From the NCBI GenBank assembly GCA_014904985.1, contig MU128934.1, positions 331,009-395,008 of the forward strand: a DNA stretch of 64,000 nucleotides, in the 5' to 3' direction. The translations under genes and the position numbers were made by a program. Source of the stretch: Hydnum rufescens UP504. Its lineage: Eukaryota > Basidiomycota > Agaricomycetes > Cantharellales > Hydnaceae. Below the pieces are notes generated by a model that did not search any database, had not been told where the DNA came from, and was given only the letters and a program-made list of their open reading frames with translations. Shown piece after piece: positions 35,978 through 46,335 of this stretch (positions are counted from its first letter, which is position 1; every line of letters starts with the position of its first letter).

Positions 35978-36546
35978 TGTCAGAGTTCATCCATTTCCTG
36001 GTTAGTTCCAGATTTGTTTCCGGATTTGTTTCGGATTGTTTCCGGTTTTGGTTCCAGCCTGTTTCCGATTTGTCCCTGTCTCTGTTTCATTTCCCCTTCA
36101 TTTCCTTGTTTCCTTTACTTCCGGTTCCCACACACTTACCCCTGGCCCTGTCCCTGTCCCCTCCACTTTCCTGTCCCCTGCCCGCTCCCCCTCTTGTGCC
36201 TGCCCCCCTGTAACCCCTCTCATTAAGCGATCAATCCCCTGTAGTATAGGAACTATGTATAAGTAGTCTGGGGCAAAATCCAGAGATTCAGCTTTGGTCT
36301 CTCAGGATTTCCACTTCTACTCTGGACTACAGTCCAAGTACTTTCCAGTTGACTCTGTGAGCTTAAGGACCGCTGTGCTTGTTTCCGCCTAGTCCCTTCC
36401 AGGCTGCTGGACCACCTCTCTGTCTCATCCTCATTATCTTGTTCTTGCCCAGATTCTCCTGGACTTAGCCAGACTTACACCAGACTTAGTCAGAGTTATC
36501 TGTGTTTATATTTGTTTGGTGCTCTCATCGCAGTGTGGCCCTGACA
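35978..36546 (+). repeat. gypsy 3' LTR
   Basis: 569 bp, preceded by GGGGGGTAA and followed by CACTC, the target duplication. Differences from the 5' LTR are mainly TG/CA or CG/TG. Confidence 0.9.
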
Positions 36547-36862
36547 CACTCACAGGGATACCAAATTGAGGGAAAGTCTATTTGAATATGTTGATATCTT
36601 GTCTCCTGTTAAAAAGGCACGTTATCCTTTCTTTCAAAGGTTGATATGTAGTCAGACTCACCTCGAGTCTTCCATAGTTGCAGATGATTACCACAAAAAT
36701 TTGTTCCTCTCTGGAGCATTATGCAGTTTTCAGATCAATGGTGGTGGCAGCATGTTGGGAATATGGACACCTTATGGTTGTCAAAGACATGAGAGTGAGA
36801 TGGAATTCAACCCATGGAATGATTAAACATGGTTGGGTCCTCAGGAAAGTGCATATCTATGT
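36547..36862 (+). pseudogene. hAT-type transposase, 3' part
   Basis: The reading resumes immediately after the gypsy target duplication. A segment around 36,565-36,640 corresponds to the region after the second catalytic Asp, and VRWNSTHGMIKH (about 36,800) matches the conserved D-x-RWNST-x-M motif of hAT transposases. The frame ends at about 36,862, where an inverted LTR-like end begins, so the C-terminal dimerisation region is missing. Confidence 0.65.
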
Positions 36863-38250
36863 GTCAGGGCCACACTGTGATGAGAGCACCAAACAAGTGT
36901 AAACACAAATAAATCCAGTATAGAAGAAGGGTTGGGAGCTCCAATGACTGTCAAATCAAAATCTGGTTCAGCCAGTGTGTAGATAGGAGACTGTGTTTCT
37001 GTTTATTCAAATGGGTTGGTTCGCTTCAATGGTTGTTCACTCTCTGCAAGGTATGTATGTGTTTATTGGAGAATGGAATGTGATATGGACTAGCAATAGT
37101 CAATGATATATCATAGATGCTTATAGGAAGGCTTATATATGAGGGATGCTTGTAGGAAGGCTTATATGTGTTCGTGTTGTGTTCATTCATTTACTGATAT
37201 TTGTGTGTCCTTGTTTATGTCCTCCTGGTCAAAATGCGGATATCTGTGGGCTATAGAATGGTCAGTGCTTGGTTAGTATGCTTCAATCTTCTTTCCTGAC
37301 TTGTATTTTGTTATGCTTACTTTTTCCTTGGATGTCCAGCAACTCTAACCTTAGGTTCTGCAACTATCCTTGGCTTCAGTATTTCATGTAGATGGCTTCC
37401 AGTAGCTTGGTCTCAACAACCTTGAAGATGACTTAGCTCCAGATGGCTTTAGATAGACAGTTCTTTAGATTATAAGCAGAATGGTAGACAGTAGTTGACA
37501 GTGGTTGATTTCCAGAGTGAGGAGATGGGGGGGTACAAGAAAATCTGCTAGCTTATATACCTATCTGAAGGTGGCTGTGCATGGAGCAAGAACAAAAGAG
37601 TAATAAAGCTATGAGATCATAGTGATGTCATGGGGAGTCATAGTGGAGTAGAACAAAAGAGTAATAAAGAAATGATGTCATAATGCAGTCATAGCTGAGT
37701 CATCCATAGAGTGTGATGTCATAGTGATGTCATTCATAAAGAGAACAAAAGGATTCATAAAGGAAATGATGTCACTAGTTTGCTGAGCTTGTGGAGTAGT
37801 TGGAGCATGATGTTACTGGTCTTGTGATGTGTCTTGGAGCTCATGGGAAGCGAAATTAAGGGACATCTCTGGGTTCTGGAGATTAATCTGAGCCTAGTCC
37901 AGTGGTTAAGGTGTTTTTGTTACTGGTTAATAAAAGGAACAAGTGCATGGTGTGGGATTCGATGCAGAGACAGCAGTTTGCATCCATAATAGGCATGCTT
38001 GGTACCATTCTATGTGGAGTTTTAATAGATTTCTGGGTGCAGTGGTTCCGAGCATATCAGATGCGAACTGACAGAGAAATTTGTTTTTTACTGATGGGTG
38101 TTGATTCTGATAGTAATATTGTTCTGTAGAGTTCAGTTTCAATTTGTTCTTCGCGCACTTGGTACTGTTGGATGTGGATTTTTTATATCTTTCCAGGTGC
38201 AGTTGTTCCAAGAGGATTGAATGTGAACTGCAAACCAGTCAGCCATAATT
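36863..38250 (-). repeat. repeat X copy 2 joined to a gypsy-like LTR end
   Basis: Read on the minus strand, X (38,250 to 36,912) runs straight into a sequence that matches the last 50 bp of the gypsy LTR, ending CCCTGACA at 36,863. So this is X plus an LTR terminus, probably a remnant of a second gypsy copy deleted between X and its 3' LTR. It interrupts the hAT gene. CpG is strongly depleted relative to copy 1. Confidence 0.6.
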
Positions 38251-38255
38251 GTATA

Positions 38256-40340
38256 TCTAGTTAGGCCCTTTTGCCTTGCTTTTATTCAATCTAAGAGTGG
38301 GTTTTTAAGTGGGGGCCCCTGGGGCCCACTGGGTGATTTCATGGCATGAGACAAGGGGCCCCATGGAGCCCCTAGGGGCCCCTGGGGGCCCCTCTCACCT
38401 TAGACTAGGACTTAGAGATTCCCAGACAACAGCAGGAAGTCATGGTCTTTCACAGTCTGACTTAGAGATTCTCAGACTTGCAGGACAGTGGGCCATATGG
38501 GCTTATTGGGGATAGTATGTTCCATTTATAATTATTTATTTATTATCACTATATTATACACATCCTACCCTGGGTCAGTAGGGTTTCAGCAGTCCCATTA
38601 TTCTTATTATTTATTTATTTATTTATTTAAATACTGTGGTACTGTCCATAGAAATAAAAGAACAAAAAATTAAAATAAAAACTAGTTTATCTAGTAGCAC
38701 CACACACCCACTTGGGCGGGGGTGTGGTACTGGGGGTGTGGCTTGGCACTTCACCGTTGGGCATGGGTTGCGGGTTGCCATTGGGGTGGGTTGTTGTTTT
38801 GGATCCTGGAATCATAGTGTATATTAGTAAAAAAATTCGAAGTAACGCAAAAGGAGCAGCTTGCACTGCTCCTTTGGTGCAGTTGTACTTATAGAGGGCA
38901 AATACTTACTTTAAAAATTATCACACCCACTGAAGCGGGTGTGGGGTTCATCCGGGGCTTCTGTAGCCTCACATCATGTTCTGTCATTTGTGGGTTTCAT
39001 TTGGGGGATGGGTTGCTGTTGTTGTGTATTTATTTGGCAGGGTCACGAGTCTTGATTGAGGGTTTAGAAGAATACCTATGATAATAAGTAATAAGTTAGT
39101 AAAAAAAGAAAAACCATGCAAAAGAAGCAGCACATGCTGCTCCTTTTGCGCAGTCATACTTAAATGGTAAATACTTATGTTAAAAATTATTATCACACCT
39201 GCTGAAGCAGGTGTGGGGTTCATCTGGGGCTTCTGTGGCCTCCTGTGTTCTGTCATTTGCGGGTCTCATTTGGGGGGTGGGGGTAGATCAAAACCTAGGA
39301 TAAGGAATACTATGTTAGTAAAAAAACAAAAAGAAAAGCTATGCCAAAGGAGCAGCATATGCTGCTCCTTTGGTGCAATTGTATTTATTTACCTTAAAAT
39401 TACCACACCTGCCGAAGTGGGTGTGGTTCATCTTGGGGTTCCGTGGTCTTGTGTCGTGTGTTACCATTTGCGGGATTTGTCTGGTGGGTGTCCCTTGGCC
39501 AGTTGTCATTGGTGGGCTTCATTCAGCATTGGTTTTGGCAGCTTGGCGGGTCACATTGTCATTTCCAGGGGGGAGGGGTTCGTGTGGTGGGTGGCGAGGT
39601 GATAACCTAGAATAAATAAATCATGTGTTAGTTAAAAAATTAAAATGAATGCAAAAAGAGCAGCAAAAGCTGCTCTTTTTGCGTTGTCAGGGGTACAACA
39701 CCTTGTATAGAACCACACACCTGCTACTGTGGGTGTGTGGCTCTTCTCATCACGTGGCATGTCGTCATTCGCGTGTTGTTGTTCTGGGGGGGGGGCTTGC
39801 TTCGCGGGTTTTCATTTGTGACGATACCTAGAATAAAAAAATAATTAGTTAGAAAATTAAAAGTGACACAAAAAGAGCAGCTTTTGCTGCTCTTTTTGCA
39901 TCATGTTGGGGGTACACTACACACCTTGTATAGAACCACACACCTGCTACTGTGGGTGTGTGGTTCTTCTCGTCATGGCATGTCATTGTTCATGGGGGTG
40001 TTGTTGTCCTGGGGGGGCTTACTTCATGGGTGTTCATTTGTGACAATACCTAGAATAAAAAATAATTAGTTAAAAAATTAAAAGCAATGCAAAAAGAGCA
40101 GCTTTTGCTGCTCTTCTTGTGTTGTTAGGGGTACATACCAAGTATAGAACCACACACCTGCTACTGCAGGTGTGTGGCTCATCTCTTCGTGTGGCGTGTC
40201 ATTCGCGGATCCCCTTTGTGGGCATGTTGGGGTTGCTTTGCGGGTCTTCATTTGTGGCAATACCTAGAATAAAATATTATTAGTTAAAAGATGTAAAGCT
40301 ACACAAAAAGAGCAGCTTGGGCTGCTCTTTTTGTGCAGCT
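38256..40340 (-). repeat. P2 left outer arm: seven hairpin modules
   Basis: Seven A hairpins with B hairpins between them, units 220-300 bp. Read on the minus strand, each A hairpin is followed by an (A)CTAAC/CTAAT and a TTCTAG-like acceptor, but donors are weaker than in the right arm (for example GTGTTG). Open frames inside are repeats of the stems and not genes. Confidence 0.75.
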
Positions 40341-40699
40341 GTATCTATTGGGGGGGGACTCACCCACCTTGGTCAGCTGGTTATGACACCTACCTTAGGT
40401 CAAAAAATGAGGCATTTTTAATACCTAACTAGGTCCCAAGCAATATGGAACATAATTGGGTCCAACTCAGGGTCTTTGATACCCGGTGGCTTACAGTCTT
40501 TGGGCCCAACTGTGCCCAACTTGGGCCCATTTGTGGCTACCTTGGGCCCAACTTGGGGAACTTGCACACTTGAACAGCAGATCCTTAAACCTCACTAGAA
40601 ACCTAACATTCATGTTGAAAACTTAGAACACTATTAACAATGACAAGAGCAATGTATTATGATAGGAATGGAATGATATGGACATGAGTAGTCTTGTAT
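40341..40699. other. spacer in P2 left arm
   Basis: This holds a CCTTGGTCAGC sequence and a CCTAACTAGG segment resembling those at 41,806-41,870 in inverted order. It marks the left border of the unit that carries the unknown gene. No gene is seen. Confidence 0.4.
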
Positions 40700-41779
40700 C
40701 TACAAGAGCCCAGCACCATTTCCTGCCCAAGTAGCAAAGCTCATTTGAAGTGCGTCAAAGTCTGCAGCACTGAGATGAACCTGTGCACTGGGCAGTGAAA
40801 ATGAGGCCTGCGAGGGTCCATTCGGGTGAGTGCTCATCATGTCAGGACCAGAGTTGGGAGTGGAAGATGATGATGCTGAGCTATCCCTAAGAACTTGTAT
40901 AGGTGGAGATGTAGACGTAGGGAAATTATCCAAGGGTGTTGAGGCCCCTGAGTTTGTCAAATATGTTGGCATCCTACATAGTTGTGTGACCCAGCTGTTG
41001 ACCAAAGGTACTGTGGCTCCTACATGGCTTGATGCAGAAGTTGTTGCAAGAAAAGGTGGAGGGCTCTGGTTAGCCTGAGCATGGATGAGCAAGTTGGGAG
41101 AAAGAGGAGTTGGCGACTTGTCAAGTTTGTCTGGAATTGTAGATGTCAATCTTCTCGGGAGTTGTAACTTCCTTCTCCTTCTCACTGGCCTCTCATCCTC
41201 CTCTACATCACTGTCATGCTCCCCAGCATCCTCAGCCACATGACCAGGCCCAATTCCTGTAGAGTCCTGACTTCTACCCAATTCACTATACTTCTGTTTC
41301 CCCATTGTGCTCTCCACATTCTCCTCCCAGACTTCATCCAGAACTGGACTGTTGATTCCTTCTCCCCCCAGCATGGCACCCCCAGACCAGTCATTTGAAG
41401 CTCTAGCACGATCTACACTCCTGATGGTATGCTGGACTCACCCATGGTGATCAATCATGACCAGCAACATGGACTCATCAGAGTCAAGAGGAGACTCTGG
41501 GAGTTCTTCTAGGTGGATCTGATGATCTTCAGGACGAGTAAAGGCCTCATACATCTTGTTCCAGTGGGATGTTTGGTACTTATTGGCTATCCAACTCCCT
41601 AAGAGTGGGAATTCATCCACAGTAGGAAGCCCCTCCAACCGAAGTTGATTAAGCCTCAACAACTTTGGTATCTCCATCCACTTCATTACTTTGACCTTTT
41701 CCAGCATATAGGGGCCCAGGAGCTTGCGCATTCTCTGTGCACAAGCAGCTTTCGTATGGTGCATGTCTTGTGTTTCCAT
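40700..41779 (-). CDS. unknown gene carried in P2
   Basis: Two exons (41,779-41,442 and 41,402-40,700) joined by a 39-nt GTGAGT..CTAG intron, about 346 residues. The first exon has a basic helical region (QRMRKLLGPYMLEKVKVMK) and an LGSWIANKYQTSHWNKM block; the second is acidic then Arg-rich (EEDERPVRRRRKLQLPRR), then long Ser/Pro-rich sequence. An in-frame TGA lies upstream, so I chose ATG 41,779; the N-terminus may be truncated. There are no premature stops, unlike most mobile ORFs here. I do not recognise the family and see no transposase motif. It lies in the left arm only, between hairpin modules, so it is either cargo or the element's own protein. Confidence 0.5.
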
Positions 41780-41805
41780 TATATGCCGCTGGTGTGACAC
41801 CTTGG

Positions 41806-43439
41806 TCAGTCATCTAAGCCTACCTAGTTAGGTACCACTTCCGGGGCAGATAATGGTACCTAAGTAGGTCCCATCACTATTCCGGCTGAAATGGCCATTT
41901 TTATGATTTCACCTCCTGGACCAGAATTGGCCGAAATGGCCGAAAATTGGCCGAAAATTGGCCGAAACTGGGACTTGGAGAGAATCTCAGACTTGCAGGA
42001 CAGCGGGCCATGTGGGCTTATCGGGGATAATCACCAGTAATTATTATTATATTCCCCCCTCTGGTGTTTCATTTATAGTTATTTATTTATTATCATTATC
42101 ACTATATACACCAGGTGGGGGCTGTTTTCATTGGCAGTCTCGTGTTTTGTTCTTATGAACTAATGTATTTATTTATTTAAAAATTCAATTAAAAAACATA
42201 CCACACACCTGCTAGGGCAGGTGTGTGGTACCGTTCATTGTTTCCTCAGGACTTAGGATGGGGGTCATCCATGTTCAGATGCGGGTTCAGGGGGCATGTT
42301 GCTGGGGTGTCAGGTGCAAAATAGTAAAGAGGAAATTCAAAGCAGCGCAAAAAGAGCAGCTATCACTGCTCTTTGCGCCACTTGCAAATAAAATAAAATA
42401 AAAATAAAAGACCACACCCGCTGAGGGGGCTATGTGGTACTGGGCATTTCTGCCTTGGGGCTTGGATGGGGGCTTGCCGGCTCGTTTGGTGGCCATTTGG
42501 GCGGGCGTGGCTTGGTGGTTCACCGTTGTGCGGGTCGTTCGGGGTTGCGGCTCTCTGTCGTCATTTCGGGACCTTTAAATTTGATCCTAGAATGGAATGA
42601 TAATGTATGTTAGTAAAAAAGTTCGAAGTGACGCCGGAGGAGCAGCTTGCGCTGCTCCTTTGGTGTCACTGTAGATGTAGAAAGTTAAAAAAAAAAAACC
42701 TTGTAGTACCACACACCTGCATTGGCGGGTGTGTGGTACTCATTTTTGCCCGGGGTCACATACCCTCAACTGCCGGTTTTCCGTACAGTGGGTTCGGGGG
42801 TTTTTGGGCATGTACTCGTTTGGGGGAAGGAAGATCTAGAATACAAAATTTTAGATTAGTAAAAGTTAAAGCAACGCAAAAAGAGCTGCCTTCACAGCTC
42901 TTTTTGCGCTGTTGGGGGTGCACTACATTACATACCTGGTATAGAACCACACACCCGCTACTGCGGGTGTGTGGTTCGTCCCTTCGTTTGGCATTGTTGT
43001 TCGCCAGTCTCCTTTGTTGTTCTGGGGGGCTTGCTCCACAGGTCCTCATTTGTGGCAGGTCGAGCCTCCTCGTTGGCACCTGGGACAAAGCCATAACCTA
43101 GAATAATAAAGTTGTTAGTAAAGAAATTAAAACCAGCGCAAAAAGAGTAGCTTTTGCTACTCTTTTTGCGCTGTTGTACCTACTAAAATGGAAACTTACC
43201 TTATGACCACACACCCACAGCAGCGGGGGTGTGGTCGCGGGGTCGGGGTCATGTGGTGGTTGTGTGGTGGTCATGTGTGTCGCCTTAGGATGTGGCTGCG
43301 TAGTTGCGAAATTCAACACCGGCAACTGCCGATACTCAAGAAGCGCCCAAGTGCTGGCGCTACAAGCACAGTACACATTAATAGTAAGCATGTAGATGCA
43401 AAATAAATACTATATAATAAATATTTGTCCAATAAAATT
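41806..43439 (-). repeat. P2 left inner arm: four hairpin modules
   Basis: Inverted match to 43,832-46,335, with near identity including CpG sites. It contains A hairpins at 42,362, 42,649, 42,892 and 43,154. The innermost module, read on the minus strand, has a GTAAGT donor and an ACTAAC..TTCTAG 3' end, mirroring 44,073-44,174. A block with four AAATTGGCCGAAA-type repeats lies near 41,925-41,970. Confidence 0.8.
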
Positions 43440-43831
43440 CTAAGAAGAAGAAGATAATGAGTCAGAGCTCAATAAGGCGTGATATGGCTAATTGCAAAGT
43501 GGATTGGGCCATTTCTATGCATCAGAATTGGCCGAAATTTGAATATATTGATGGTATATATGCACTCTACATGGACGATGAGTTATATTGGACGTTCTGG
43601 GCATTTTTCAATTTTTCACGCCTTCAATTCCCTATTTAGGGAATTGAAGGTGTGAAAAATTGAAAAATGCCCAGAATGTCCAATATAACTCGTCGTCCAT
43701 GTAGAGTGCATATATACCATCAATATATTCAAATTTCGGCCAATTCTGATGCATAGAAATGGCCCAATCCACTTTGCAATTAGCCATATCACGCCTTATT
43801 GAGCTCTGACTCATTATCTTCTTCTTCTTAG
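43440..43831. repeat. central palindrome of P2
   Basis: A 392-bp palindrome centred on TT at 43,635-43,636 with no other spacer. The mirror symmetry continues without net indel to at least 43,136 and 44,136. The few arm differences are CpG transitions (for example near 43,600 and 43,617). Confidence 0.9.
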
Positions 43832-46335
43832 AATTTTATTGGACAAATATTTATTATATAGTATTTATTTTGCATCTACATGCTTACTATTAATGTGTAC
43901 TGTGCTTGTAGCACCAGCACTTGGGCACTTCTTGAGTATCGGCAGTTGCCGGTGTTGAATTTCGCAACTACGCAGCCACATCCTAAGGCGACACACATGA
44001 CCACCACACAACCACCACACGACCCCCGACCCCGTGACCACACCCCCGCTGCTGTGGGTGTGTGGTCATAAGGTAAGTTTCCATTTTAGTAGGTACAACA
44101 GCGCAAAAAGAGTAGCGAAAGCTACTCTTTTTGCGCTGGTTTTAATTTCTTTACTAACAACTTTATTATTCTAGGTTATGGCTTTGTCCCAGGTGCCAAC
44201 GAGGAGGCTCAACCTGCCACAAATGAGGACCTGCGGAGCAAGCCCCCCAGAACAACAAAGGAGACCGGCGAACAACAATGCCAAACGAAGGGACGAACCA
44301 CACACCCGCAGTAGTGGGTGTGTGGTTCTATACAAGGTATGTAATGTACCCCGTGCAAAAAGAGCAGCGACAGCTGCTCTTTTTGTGTCGCTTTTATTTT
44401 TTGAACTAATAATATTTTATTCTAGGTATCGCCACAAATGAACCCGCGAAGCAAGCCAGAATGACAGCACCCCCGCAAACGACACACCACATGAAGAGAA
44501 CCACACACCCACTACTGTGGGTTTGTGGTTTTATACTCGGTATGTAATGTACCCCCGACAGTGCAAAAAGAGCAGCAAAAGCTGCTCTTTTTGCATCGTT
44601 TTTCATTTTTTAACTAATAATTTTTCATTCTAGGTATCCTCACAAATGACAACCCGCGGAGCAAGCCCACCATGCCCACAAGGGAGACTGGCGAACGACG
44701 ACACACCACGAACCACACACCCACAGTAGCGGGTGTGTGGTTCTATCTATGTATGTAATGCACCCCCGACGATGCAAAAAGAGCAGCGAGAGCAGCTCTT
44801 TTTGTGTCGCTTTTAATTTTTTAACTAATGATTTCTTATTCTAGGTATTGTCACAAATGGAGACCTGCGAAGCAAGCCCCCCCAGAACAACAACACCCCT
44901 GCGAACGACGACGCACCACATGAAGAGAACCACACACCCGCAGTAGCGGGTGTGTGGTTCTATCTATGCAAGGTATATAACACACCCCCGACAACGCAAA
45001 AAGAGCAGCGAAAGCTGCTCTTTTTGCGTTGCTTATAATTTTTTAACTAATAGTTTTTTATTCTAGGTATCACCACAAGTGAAGACCTGCGAAGCGAGCC
45101 CCCCCGGAATGACAACATCGCCGTGAACGACGATGCGCCGAACAAAGAGACGAACCACACACCCGCAGTAGCGGGTGTGTGGTTCTATACCAGGTATGTA
45201 ATGTAGTGCACCCCCAACAGCGCAAAAAGAGCTGCGAAGGCAGCTCTTTTTGCGTTGCTTTAACTTTTACTAATCTAAAATTTTGTATTCTAGATCTTCC
45301 TTCCCCCCAAACGAGTACGTGCCCAAAAACCCCCGAACCCACTGTACGGAAAACCGGCAGTCGAGGGTACGTGACCCCAGGCAAAAACGAGTACCACACA
45401 CCCGCCAATGTGGGTGTGTGGTACTACAAGGTTTTTTTTTTTAACTTTCTACATCTACAGTGACGCCAAAGGAGCAGCGCAAGCTGCTCCTCCGGTGTCA
45501 CTTCGAATTTTTTTACTAACATACATTATCATTCCATTCTAGGATCAAATTTAAAGGTCCCGAAATGACAACAGAGAGCCGCAACCCCCGAACGACCCGC
45601 ACAACGGTGAACCACCAAGCCACACCCGCCCAAATGGCCACCAACAAGCCAGGCAAGCCCCCATCCAAACCCCAAGGCAGAAATGCCCAGTACCACATAG
45701 CCCCCTCAGCGGGGTGTGGTCTTTTATTTTTATTTTTATTTTTATTTGCAAGTGGCGCAAAAAGAGCAGTGATAGCTGCTCTTTTTGCGCTGCTTTGAAT
45801 TTCCTCCTTACTATTTTGCCGCCTGACACCCCAGCAACATGCCCCCTGAACCCGCATCTGAACACCGGACGACCCCCCATCCTAAGTCCTGAGGAAACAA
45901 TGAACGGTACCACACACCTGCCCTAGCGGGTGTGTGGTATGTTTTTTTAATTGAATTTTTAAATAAATAAATACATTAGTTCATAAGAACAAAACACAAG
46001 ACTGCCAAATGAAAACAGCCCCCACCTGGTGTATATAGTGATAATGATAATAAATAAATAACTATAAATGAAACACCAGAGGGGGAATATAATAATAATT
46101 ACTGGTGATTATCCCCGATAAGCCCACATGGCCCGCTGTCCTGCAAGTCTGAGATTCTCTCCAAGTCCCAGTTTCGGCCAATTTTCGGCCAATTTTCGGC
46201 CATTTCGGCCAATTCTGGTCCAGGAGGTGAAATCATAAAAATGGCCATTTCAGCCGGAATAGTGATGGGACCTACTTAGGTACCATTATCTGCCCCGGAA
46301 GTGGTACCTAACTAGGTAGGCTTAGATGACTGACC
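43832..46335 (+). repeat. P2 right inner arm: eight intron-like hairpin modules
   Basis: Intron-like segments, each holding one A hairpin: 44,073-44,174, 44,337-44,425, 44,540-44,633, 44,751-44,844, 44,973-45,066 and 45,194-45,293 (lengths 102, 89, 94, 94, 94, 100). Donors are GTAAGT, GTATGT or GTATAT; the 3' parts hold ACTAAC or ACTAAT 15-25 nt before TTCTAG. The exon-like spacers are 114-162 nt and end in hairpin B. Two further modules (45,481 and 45,773) have weaker donors; the last ends CTGACACCCCAG. Four modules here have no partner in the left inner arm. An open frame from ATG 43,880 leads into the first donor. Confidence 0.8.

Larger units (their letters stand above)
27711..36546 (+). 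mobile_element. Ty3/gypsy chromovirus
   Basis: The LTRs begin TGTCAGAG and end CCTGACA. A 5-bp CACTC target duplication (27,706-27,710 and 36,547-36,551) shows insertion into the hAT gene in sense orientation. Gag and Pol stay in frame but are broken by many TGA codons. A non-coding repeat sits between gag and protease, and an antisense reading frame fills the space between pol and the 3' LTR. Confidence 0.93.

Noticed and set aside
39177..40069. Short open frames in the P2 arms
   Set aside because: They are repeated translations of hairpins A and B, present on both strands because the stems are palindromic; no single long frame joins them convincingly.
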